64,000 nt of DNA from Mytilus edulis (Eukaryota; Mollusca; Bivalvia; Mytilida; Mytilidae): NCBI RefSeq assembly GCF_963676685.1, contig NC_092355.1, positions 65,603,006-65,667,005 of the forward strand, given 5' to 3'. A program made the position numbers and the translations under genes. This document shows, one piece after another, positions 12,801 through 25,500 of the stretch (position 1 is its first letter; the number at the start of each line of letters is the position of its first letter). Under the pieces are notes generated by a model that did no database searches, was not told the origin of the DNA, and saw only the letters and a list, made by a program, of their open reading frames with translations.

Positions 12801-15800
12801 TTATGAATGAGCTACCTGCTTAGATTCAAAGACTTGCCTTATTTGTCCTATTAGAATTGGAATAATTCATGGGGGCTTGAATATATCGTAATAATACCAC
12901 GGGTTGTCCCTTTATATTTTACCCCTCTCTATTGCTCAGGGTAAAATATTTGTCATAAAGGGCCAACCCATGGTAAAATCATGATATATTCAAGCCCCCA
13001 TGAATTGTTTCTTAATTTCACGTCCATATACCAAGCTGTACTTTAATATAAAAGTATCTATCTATATTATTTAGAAGACATGATACATGAATCAAGTTGA
13101 TTTTTTCAAGACTGTTTTGGTAATGAATTTTCTATTTCTCTTTGTTTTTGTCAGTGCAGAATGTTTTGTTATAACAAATAAAAAGCAATTCTCAACAATA
13201 TTACATTAAGACATCAACAAATCAACATAAGAAGTTTTTTGGTAAAATCTTATCATAATTGATGTAATGGATGGAGGCCCAATTATAAAAAGAAGATGTG
13301 GTATGATTGCCAATGAGACAACTATCCACAAGAGACCAAAATGACACAGACATTAACAACTATAGGTCACCGTACGGCCTTCAACAATGAGCAAAGCCCA
13401 TACCGCATAGTCAGCTATAAAAGGCCCCGATATGTAAAACAATTCAAACGAGAACACTAACGGCCTTATTTGCATTAAAAAATAAACGAAAAAAACAAAT
13501 ATGTAACACAGCAACAAACAACAACCACTGAATTACAGGGTCCTGACTTAGGACTAAAGTCAAGTGGCACATTAATATGCATATTCAGGATGAGAACATG
13601 TTAATGAATTAAGAATATTAGCCCTGACTTGTACTAGACTGATACGCTGAGCCTGATTTGTAAAGTATCATAACTAATTGCCATCCTATTATGGTACCTT
13701 TCAATATTTCTCCTAACATCTGAGATTTCTACATTTCCCCGTACCATCAAGGCACATGCTAAATAAAGGCTATGTTTAGGATCTGCCCGCAGTAATTGAT
13801 GATCTCTTGAGAATGCATCTGAAAACATTTGATCTAATCTACAAAATAAAAAATACATTTTTGTATCTGAAAAATTAAAATTGATATTTAAAATAAATTT
13901 CAAACCACTTTTTTTTTGTATATCCCTAGTTTATCTAATTTTTTTGGAATTATTTAAAAAATGTGTTATTCATATAAGAGTTTATTGCAGCTAAATGTAG
14001 GTATTTCTATATCAATTAATGCTTTATTCTTTCATTTGATATATATTCCTAATCAATTGAATGAGAAAGCTTAGCCCTGGTTGAACAGACTGTATTAGGA
14101 ATGTGCTAGATATATATAAAAATAAAAATAAATTTACTGCGGTGAATAGAAACTACCTTAAGGGGGTAGACCTTGGTTCAGGGAGATAACTCTTTATATC
14201 AGTTAAGCGTTTGTAAAAGTCAAGTTCATCAATGTATTTTAAGCATTTACCTGAAACAGATTGAAAATAATCTCTGTAACCTAGAAGCTTAGAATATATT
14301 TTTGAAAATGGTTGACACAAACGTACTGATGATTTTAAGAGTTATTTCCCTCAACCTAGGTCTACCTCCTTAAGCAAGTGCACTTCTACATGTACATGTA
14401 TAAGACTTTGATTGCTTTTGGAACATTCAAATACAAACTGACAGATGAGTTTTGGTCTGTCTAATGCAAGTCTGGAAAGAACTCAAATTTCTAACAGTTA
14501 AATACTTTGCATAGAGATCTTTATCAACCAGAAATAGGATTAGATATATTAAGGGCATACGATACAGTTACAGAGAAGGTACTGACGTTGCTAACGTAAA
14601 ATGCTATTTTCGCGACATCAAACTATGACATATCGGGAAAAGATGCATTTTTCGACTGATTTTTATCATTCAAACTGATTTAATTTGAAAATGAGTCCAT
14701 GGACCCTTATTTTTAAAACAACATTTTGGTTCATTTTGCAGGGAGATTATGTGGACCAAATTTTATAAAACTGTAAATAGTGCAATTTTTTTAATTTTGA
14801 TATATATACAGCAAAAAATGACGTTTTTTTCTCAATTCATGACCATTTGATAAATATGAGTTATTTCTGAATAAAAAAATGCATAATTTTTTATGATACT
14901 TATAAAATACAGAAATTACTAAATTTTTTAACAAAAAACAATTTGTGCTTATCTTTTAAAACAAAAAAGTTATGTCTCTCTTTCGAGAGGAAAAATACGG
15001 CCACAAATCCGAATTTTGAGCAAATATACGAAATTTCGACCTCAGTTAACTCAAAAAGTAGCACATGAACAGTGATCTGGAAGGTTTTTTTCACTATGGG
15101 CCCAGGGCCCCTCAAAAATAAATTCAATGGGCCATTTAAAAAAATAATGGGCCATGTTGTCAAATGAGTGGGCCATTTGAATTGACTTCTGTAAAAAAAA
15201 AAAAGTATCAGTATATTTTGGCAAAGAGGTGTTGGTACTTTAATACCTAGTTTATGATTTTAAATAAAATCATGGATATTGTTCCTGTGATTTTGTAATT
15301 TCAATTTCAATGAATATACAATAAATTCTTCCAACCCCAACAATATTTAAGTTAACCTTTATTTACAATGTTTAAACTGGTTCTGTTGCCTTGTTCATGT
15401 TCATGTTGGGTTTTTTTTTTGTACATTAAATTTGGGTCTTCGTCGATACCGTATCAGAGGACATTTCAGGCATTTCCTCTGCACTTCTTGTATTATTATA
15501 ACTTCAACACGGTGACAAGAATAACAGTATAGAGTACCATTAATTCATAGAACAAAACAACAAATCGCTGAAGTCATGTTTACAAAATATCAAAACGAGC
15601 CAAAGACCAAAACAATGACAAGGACAGTTAAGCGTCTTTTATGGAGACAAAAACTATATTCCTAAAAAGTCTTTGGGGTTCTTCAATCGAAATAATATCG
15701 AGCTAAACTAAATGAGATTATTATTAGAGTTAAATCTCGTCTGTACTAGCCAAATTTCACAAATTTAAAGTTGTTTATAAAAAAAATATATCATGAATGA

Positions 15801-18800
15801 TGGTTAATTACGTTTTTCTGGTTATCAGTTAGACCGCATGGTTCTATTATTACAATAGGAAAACGGGTACAAGTCAAATCGGCACCTGGTCAAATCGGCA
15901 CCCATAGAAAAAGTGGAATCGGCACCTGGTTAAATCGGCATCTAGTCAAATCGGCACCAAATTAAAGTCAATTCGGCATCCAATAATATTTGATAAGATA
16001 TACATATATAAACAATTCCAAATATCTATTAATCTTTCTATTTTTAATTGTTTTGGGGTTGGATTGTCACGGACTGGAAGTTCTTTCATAATATTAGGAA
16101 TAAATATTACAGTATATGTTCCTAACGGAATAAATGGTATAGAATATTTGTTCTAACAGGAATAGATATTATGACAATGTTTATAACAAAGTTTCCATTG
16201 GAACTTTAGTTAGGTGGAACACATATACGTTGACAGGATTAAATAATTAGATACATTGATAAAAATGAAGTCCTAGATTTATCAGTTACATAAATTAATT
16301 AACATTTTTGTTGTTTTAACTATTTACAGGTAGCTATTGCTGTTTTTTCTTCAAAAACTTAATAAAACAATGAAGCCCTTAAATACCCAAGCTGTTGTTT
16401 AATTACGAGAATATAACAACAATACAAAGGAAAACGACGAGTCCCTTTCATGATATTATCAAATAAAGCATGCTAAGTAGCAATTAAGGTGGGTTTTTTT
16501 TTTAGGAAACTTCAATCAGCATTAAACCAACAATCATTCAAAATGTTCAACTGGTTAAAACATGCATAAGAATATCCAATACTCTGAATACACATTACGT
16601 TGAACGATATCATATATTTTTGATAGTTTTCCTGACCTATTCACATATTTTCAAGCTTGAAAAGGTGACCTATTCCAGGGGCACATCCTATGACCTTGTT
16701 TGTAGAAAGAGTACCCCCGAGATAGAAACACCCCACACCCACCCAAAAACACAATAAATGTAAATATGTCAATATATGGATTACCCCTTCTTTGTTTATT
16801 TTTTGTTTGTTCAAAAAACTGAAACAGAACATGTATTAAACATATCTAACATGGGTGCCGAAATGACTACATCGGGTGCCGATTTAACCAGGTGCCAAAT
16901 TGACTAGGTGCCGATTTGACTATACCCGGTGCCGATTTGACCAGGTGCCGATTTAACCAAGTGCCGATTTGACTAGAATTCTAGGAAAACACCCGAGATG
17001 ATAAATCGCATGGTTCTATTATCATGGGGAAACACCCGAGATGTCCCCAAAAGATATAGGTGCTCCTATTATTGGAGGAACATTACACAGTTGTGTACAC
17101 ACACATGGCGGCACGGAACACAATCGGAAATTCATTTGACAATATCTAAACGTTTTGAAACGAAGTGAAAAATATCGTGCGCCACGTGGGCGCTTACATG
17201 TGTCACTGTATGCGCCATTTCTAGTCAATATGCGCTATAGGCGCAGGGTGCACGTCCTTCCCCAGGCGCGTAGCAACCCGTACGCAAAAACGCAGTTGCG
17301 TACACATCGAAAATTTCACAAAAATAAAAATATGGTAAATCTAGTAAGAACAAAATCAAAGTAATGAAGTTAATAAAAAAAAAAATATCCAAATATGTTA
17401 TAGGACACTTTGTAGCTATATTCCGTTCCGAAAACTAGTCTTCCCTTTTCATTTACGAAACCAGCATAGTAATTCTGTTGCTGATGCAAACAATTTAAAA
17501 TGGATGAGTCCTCCGGGTGTCAAAACACAATTGTTACGTCTTCTATGCCTCCTTACCCTGACATCTTTTCTGAAGATTCCAAAATAACTGATGAAATAAA
17601 ATATGACATTCTTATGAGACCATGGACATCAATTCATTCTTATGAATTTCCTGTGAGGTATGTATAAGTCTTAAACAGTCTAGTCCAACTTAAGTTTAAC
17701 GGGGGTGGTAAAGGGTAATTTTCGTGCAACTGTATTCACCTTTTTTTTCATTTGACGTTCAACGTGTTTTCACTTTTTTAAATTTTTAATAGTGCAAGAC
17801 GGGTGCCTCTTTCGTTCAACAAGTTACATGTTCCCAAATTTAAATAAAAGTGCGTGTTTTCCATGCTTTCAGTTTTAAAGTTTTTGTTTTTCGTAATCCT
17901 TACTTGATTTGAATAAAAAAAAACTTTTTTTCGCGAAGTACTGATCCATCATCCCAACCCCACCCTTTATTACCATTTTTAACCTTTACTAACTAGCAAA
18001 TTTTTAGAATTTTATCTTAAATTTTATTAAATATTGGTGAAGAAAAAAAATTGATTTGATTTTGTTATGCCCTACCTACCATAATAGATGGGCATTGTGC
18101 TTTCTGGTCTGTGCATCCGTCTGTCCGTCCGTCTGTCTGTTGGTCCGTCCGTCGTATGCCGGTCGCGATGGCAACGACAGAACGGTCTTTTAGTACCATG
18201 AGAAGAGTGAAGACCTACTTGAGAAATACAATGAAAACGAATCGTTTATCTGGACTCGGTCTTTTGAACATATACCGAGAATTTTTTTTAAAGCAGACAC
18301 GGTTTTGGACATCTTTAGTAGAAAAAAAGAAAGGAAATTGGTTTTTCCGAATTAACTTTGAGAGAAAAAAAAAGCTGAAAAACACTGCTTGTTCACTCAT
18401 AAAATAAAACATAAAGATATATGTGATTCGAATTTTTATTTGTGTATTTTCTCAATAAAAAAATACCATTTAAGTTGCACAGTGTTGGCTAGAAATAAGT
18501 TTGTTTTCTAATGTAAAGTGGGTTCAGCATGATTAGGTAACAAATAAAATATACCTAATAAAGCCATTTTAACCCACTACACATAAGGGAAAAAAAACAA
18601 ATTGTTAAGCCAACAGTACGGGTTTCTTTGTTTTTCTCTGATTATTTATTTCCAAAGTTGACTTGTTTCTCCTAAAAGTAAGATTTCTGTGAGGTCATTT
18701 TAAGTCCTCGGAAATTGCGAGAATGCAGGATTTTGCACCATTTACCCCAGAGCTTCTGCGGGCCTTGAGCGGCCCCCAGATCCCCTGTCGTATAACTTCC

Positions 18801-21800
18801 TTCTCCGGCATTGCATACACATCAAAAATTGCCTAGCTACGCCCCTGTTCCCGATCACTGCATGAAGGTATATTTTCTATTACATATTTGATTTAATCAG
18901 GCAAAAAATAGCCTATATGAAAATTTTCATCAAACTGTAAATACAGGATCAAAACTGTATCATATGCCCTTAAACTTCATGTATATAAGGTTGATTTCGA
19001 TCTAACTTATCTCCACAACATACATTACTTACTTTCTGGGTGGCAAGTGGACATCTGCAGATGTGTAAAGGGGACTCTGACTTGCCACTAAATAATGTAA
19101 CTTTGGGAATGGCACTAAATTCATGGTGATTTCATTCAAATCTACATTCAATGATCCTTCAAATCTTGCAGAACTAAAAAAAAAAGAACTGTATCAAGAA
19201 ATATAACAAATATATTTATATATATAAAATATATAAAATTTATTTTTATGATCTTTAGAAAAATGACAAAAAGCTAGGCTCCACAAGCTTTTCTCCTGTT
19301 TCATAGCGAGTACAAATAAATTTCACATATTTTCCGACAATGTACATATATTGTGTTTATCCTGAAACTACTCCAATAAATTTCTCAAAGAAATCGACAT
19401 GGTTGAAATGCGGACCGCTAAGAGGACCCCAAATGAACTGGTTAGGAAACATAAATATTCATATAACCGCTTGCTTAACATGGCAGTGGAGTAAAAGGAT
19501 ACTTTATTTGTACATGTGCAAATAAAGCAAAAATAGTTTGCTAATTGCAGGATAAAGATATTTTACACATGCAGTTTAATGGTTCAAACTATTTATTGTT
19601 TTTTAATAATCTTTAAAACTATAGATTCCCCTACACAACAAAAGTATACTACATACATGTATGTGGGTTATCAGATCAAATATATTCGTTCATAGTGTGT
19701 TAATTTATGTTTTTTGATTGAGTTAAACCTTCTAATTGATATTTTATCGTGTGGTTTTCTATGTTGTGATGTTAAGCTATTGTTTCAGAAAAAGGGAGAA
19801 AGTTTGGTACCATTAAAACGTTTAATCCCGCTGCAAATGTTTCCACCTGTCTTAAGTCAGGAATATGATGTACAGTAATTGTCGTTTGTTTATATAATTT
19901 ATACATGTTTTTCGTTTCTCGTTTTTTATATAGATTAGACCGTTGGTTTTCCCATTTGAATGGTTTTACACTAGTTATTTTTGGGCCCTTTATAGCTTTT
20001 TGTTCAGTGTGAGCCAAGGCTCTGTGTTGAAGGCCGTACATTGACCTATAATGGTTTACTTTCATAAATTGTTATTTGGATGGAGAGTTGTCTCATTGGC
20101 ACTCACACCATATCTTCCCTATATCTATGTTCTGAATATGATGTAATACGCCAACATATACTTTTACATATCCATTTCATTTAAAAATAAAACAAATTTA
20201 AAAATTTCTATTGACAAGGAGAACAGATTATTTCTTTTAACAGAACAGAGACTTTTCTATAAATCAAGAGTTATTTCCCTTGTACCATCACAAAGACATA
20301 TTTTACATTAAAATATTTGTTAAATATTGCTAAATTTTCATGCATTATTATATTATTATCATAAAACAACCATTTAAGGAAACTTCCAATCAGCATGATT
20401 AAAGAGAAACATGTGAATTGCAAGGATTTTGCTCCATACCACAGTATAAATGTACACCAATAAATTTTATGAAGTTTATTCTATAATAATAACATTGCAT
20501 GTATATGTTTCATTATGATATGTTATTTTGATTGGCTAACAGCAATCATGATGCGTCCTTCTGAAATCAACATTCAGTACATAATGAAATGTAACATTCA
20601 TGATGACTCTAGGTCCAACAAAAAAGTGCACAGGTAAATTAAAGAAAAACTTGATAGAAATTGTGTTTTCATGATCCTAGCTAAAAAATGTAATTATAAG
20701 TATTGAATGCTACTTTTGTAATTTCATAGGGTTGTAAAAGTGTTGACCATGCACATTTTTTATAATGCAGAGTTTCATCTTCAAAATGTACCTCGCTCAA
20801 GTATTTAAACCCCAATAATTGACAAAAAAAAACATTCAATTTTTTTTTATCAAAGTTACATTCACAAGTAGTGATTTGACACCTGTTTTACAATAAAATT
20901 GAGAATGGAAATGGGGAATGTGTCAAAGAGACAACAACCCGACCAAATAAAAAACAACAGCAGAAGGTCACCTACAGGTCTTCAATGTAGCGAGAAATTC
21001 CCGCACCCGGAGGCGTCCTTCAGCTGGCCCCTAAAAAAATATATACTAGTTCAGTGATAATGAACGCCATACTAATTTCCAAATTGTACACAAGAAACTA
21101 AAATTAAAATAATACAAGACTAACAAAGGCCAGAGGCTCCTGACTTGGGACAGGCGCAAAAATGCGGCGGGGTTAAACATGTTTGTGCGCATGTTTTTTC
21201 TCCTATATCAATACATCAACAAGTAATCAACTTTTAAAAATAAATCATCACCACTGGTTAGAAAAGGCTTATGGAAAACTAACATATCTTTTTATTGAGA
21301 ATGATAAGTACACATTCTACTGGAATAAACAAGTTATATAAATATGTTATTCCTTAATTTTGTGAAAAAAATATGAAGCAAACAAAAATCCTACTGTATG
21401 TTTTGTCCTGTTGTCATCTAGAGACCATGTTATACTTTAAAATACCTTGAAACTCTAATGGTAAAGATGCGTTTAACTTCAATCTTGATTGACTAACTAA
21501 TTTTCCCTGCCAAGGTTAGGTTGTTCTTAACCAGAACTATGTCTTCCTCCATAAATAAATAAAATCTAGCCACCATTTAAAGTCTAAGATTGGAATAGGC
21601 TTTCAGTGTGAGCCAAGGCTCCGTGTTGAAGACTGTAATTTGACCTATTATGGTTCACTTTTACAAATTGTGTCTTCGATGAGAGATTTGTCACATTAGC
21701 ACTCATAATACATCTTCTTATATCTATTTAAACACTTACAAACAATCAATCAAACCAATACCTTGTCATATTCAAGAGAAGATTTGCAACTATATTATTC

Positions 21801-22558
21801 ATGCTATCAAATGGTTTTTCCTCTGATGTCTTGGTCAGTCCACCATCTCCTGTATGTATAGCACTTCCTGCCTTCACATCTGTAGGGAAGAATGTCTTTT
21901 TACCGGTTCTAGCCGAGGGTATGGCCTCACCTATTTTGTTAACAATATCCATTAATGCCTGAAAAAAAGAGACAAAACATAAAATTAACTCAACTGAAAT
22001 ATAGTCTAGATTCATGAATTATTGGTTTTCTAAACATACAACTAATCAGAAACTAATTTAAACAATAGAATTCTGTGAAAGTATTCTAATTAAATGTTGC
22101 TGGTTTGTGAAAACACAGCGGATTCATGGCCATAATATTTTTTTGTAGACTAAATAGAAAACAAGTTTTTTTTGGGTACAAAATTAATTTAAGTAGTTAG
22201 AAGAAACCAAGAAATCAACTAAAATTGTTTTCCCATTAACAATACAACTTTTACAGTATAAGGAACTGGTGCAATTAGTAATTTATTGATTGGCAAAAAG
22301 CTAAGACTATCTGATAGTTGTAAATTAACAACCAAAGTAATACATGTTAACCATTCCTATACATCACCTCGGTAAATGTGTGATTAATAAGAAATTTTAA
22401 ATGCTTTCATAGCTTACTACATAGGTGGGTGTAGAGTTGGGCATGGTGACCAAGCCCCCTCTTATAGAACTACATGCATGGTGTATTCAGACTTTTAACC
22501 TGTTCTAAGATAAACATAACCCCACAAAAGACAATTGGTCAGTGCTTAAGTAAACCAG

Positions 22559-22597
<39 letters not shown>

Positions 22598-25500
22598 TGC
22601 CTATAAATAGCAGCACATGACATACAAATCTATGGGAGTGTGGATTAATCAGTACAGAGATTAATTCAATTACACAAATAAAATTATAGATTGCCTAACA
22701 ATGTAATTTTAAAATTACATTGTTAGGCAATCTATATATATATATATATATATATATACTTAAAGCTGAAATAACAAATTATGACTTAACTGTCACCTGA
22801 TATCAAGGAATTAATTTGCCAACCTGATTTTCAACAGGCAAGACACAATCAGCTTTCTCTGTTAACTGATGCATGGCTAAAACACTGTTGTAAGGGGAGG
22901 TAACAACATCATCTTCTGCTGAGGGATAAACTGCTGTTACAAATCTGCCAACAGATAGTTTTTACTTCATTATAAATATATGCTCAAAAGTATTCACATA
23001 AAAAAAAAAAATTCATAGGTTAAAAATAAACAAAATGTTGAATCCAAATATTAATTAGAAGGGTAATTTGCATTTTAATACTATGTTCTTAGCCTGTAAG
23101 CTCTATCTAAGGAAAGTTCTTTTACAAGTTTTTCTTGTTTTAAAATTCCAATATTTCTATATATTAAATACAACTGTAATTTGTTGATTTTGGAAAAATG
23201 ACATATTGTTTAAAACAAGAATGTGTCCATAATAAATGGAGGACCCACTGGCAATGTCATTTTCTATGTTCAGTAACACTGTGTATCATTGTACAGCGGA
23301 TATAGATACTAATCAAGCGGGTGTGAGCGATTTTGATCTTACACTGTAACGAAAAATCTTTGTTTTGTTCACATAATATCAATGTGTACTTCAATCTAAA
23401 CCTAACTGCTGTTTTAGGAAATGATTTGGTCGTAGGTTAATGATTAGAGATGTCTCATTATTTTCCCAAAACAAAAAAAGCATGTGCAAATACTTGTAAA
23501 AGAAGTTGGCCCTCGTCTCATCCAACATAATTCTATATTCATTGCAACTCTTTTTCTGATAGAAGGTCAACGTGTGTGTGTAATAAGTATAGCTGTTTCA
23601 ATAATTGGCATTGAAATCTTTCATACATATGTTATTTTTCAATATTTTATCCCTAAAGAAGCGTTGTGTACGGTGTTTAGCTGACCACATAAATCCTTAT
23701 GTACGGTGTATAGTTAAGTTGTTGTACACCGTACACAAAAACTTTATTTTCATACTCGTTTATTATCAAAACAGTTTCAAGGAATGAGTAATCACAAGTA
23801 GGTTTATGATGGGTAACCATTACTGTTGCCCTGTATAAGGTTTCTTTCAGATAAAACATGCAAATGTCTCAACTACTGTATCGAAATTGAAAGTGTCTGT
23901 TGACTTTCACAACTATTTGCGCATGAACAAGTTAATTGTTCTTATTTGAATATCAAAATTGTTTTATGAATAGGAAAAAATCGATGCAAAAATTATTTGG
24001 GAGCAGGAATTTCAAATGTTGAGAAATGTACATTGAATATTGATAAAGCAAAACAAAGATGTTCTTTACCTTGTAAGGTCAAAATCGATCATGCCCGCTT
24101 GGTTAGTACCTATATCCGGTGTACTGATAATACACGGTGAGTAAGTGAACCTTGAAATTGGGGTTAAAACTCTAATTTGGCATTAAAATTAGAAAGATCA
24201 TATCATAGAGAACATGTGTACTAAGTTTCAAGTTGATGGGACTTTAACTTCATCAAAAACTACCATAAATGGTGCATAAAAAATCCAAAAGACATTTAAT
24301 GAGTCTTTAATGAGTATTTGGAAAAAACATTGGTTGAATAAGTCACTGATCAGAAACAACTTCAGCCAACCGAGACAGATAAATAAATAAAACAGCAATC
24401 CACACAAACAAAAAACAAATATATAAAATTCTTAGTTCATCTTATAGTCCTTAGATATAGGAAGATGTTGTATAAGTACTAGTGCCAAAGAGACAACTCT
24501 ACATCCAAGTCACTATTTACCTATATACATCAGGATAGTCTTCTTCCAACAAATTCAATATAAATGTACCAACACCAGATCCAGTACCTGAAACAATATA
24601 AATTTAATGAAAACATCTGATTCCTTAATAATTAAATGCAACATAAATTAAAAGTGTCATTCTTTATAAAGATAATTGATAATTAATATACTGTTTAGCA
24701 TGTTATTTTTGAGGATGGAACAAAATCGCTTAAATATATTTTACCAATTTAAAAGTGCACATGCATGCAATATGGTTTGTAGAAAAGTTTTCAATCCACC
24801 TTGGAACATTACAAATGCATAGCTATACGTTCCAGAATTCACCAACATAATATAACTTCTAAAAAATTTTGTATACCTTATTAAGAAAACCATCTGTGGC
24901 TTTACCACCGGGGACACCTAGGTAGGTCCGTCGCCCGTCTATCGTTGCCTCCCAAGGCCTAGATGCATAAAGTATCGTTAAATTTTTGGGCGAGATTCTG
25001 ACTTAGAGGCGTTCAGTCATAATCCCTCAGATGGTAGCTTCGCACCATTGGCTTATCATGAAGTTTTACACCTGATATTCTATAAAAACTTTGCACTTCT
25101 TCCTCTATTCTTAAGCTTTAATATATATCTATGCATTCACTAATCTCTATTCTTTATTTTTCTATATATTGCTTTTATTTTTTTACATTCAAAATTGCAC
25201 TATTTCCCCAAAATAAAAAAAACCTCCAGATCCTTATTTAAGGCAAAAAAGCAAACAATTATTAATTAACTTATCGTATACAACCTTACACTGGACCCTC
25301 ACTCCACACCCCCTTTTTCCCTTATACAAATGGGCTAAATATATGATAAATGAAAAAATATATATGACTTTTTACAGGTATCACTACAAAATAAGTTTAA
25401 CAGAAACAAAAATTAATTATCTTCCAAGACATAATAATTATTTAGACAACTCAAATCCATGACATGACATAAATTCACAACTAGGTACGTGTCGTTTGTT

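Larger units (their letters stand above)
14549..18973. mobile_element. Candidate outer element holding two nested elements
   Basis: The end 'ttaagggcatacgatac' at 14549 is mirrored with one mismatch in 21 by the reverse complement at 18953-18973. The interval lies wholly within TUBE1 intron 9 and contains the 15870-16975 element and a deleted hAT copy at 17263-18847. It could be an old DNA transposon that received later insertions, or two unlinked ends. No transposase of its own is visible. Confidence 0.4.

Noticed and set aside
11265-18847. A single 7.6-kb hAT element joining the left end at 11265 to the right end at 18847
   Set aside because: The interval contains TUBE1 exon 10, and a second left-like end exists at 17263, so two separate remnants are more likely.
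24920-25054. Functional ribosomal RNA gene
   Set aside because: Only about 135 bases of 28S are present, with substitutions and no flanking rDNA.
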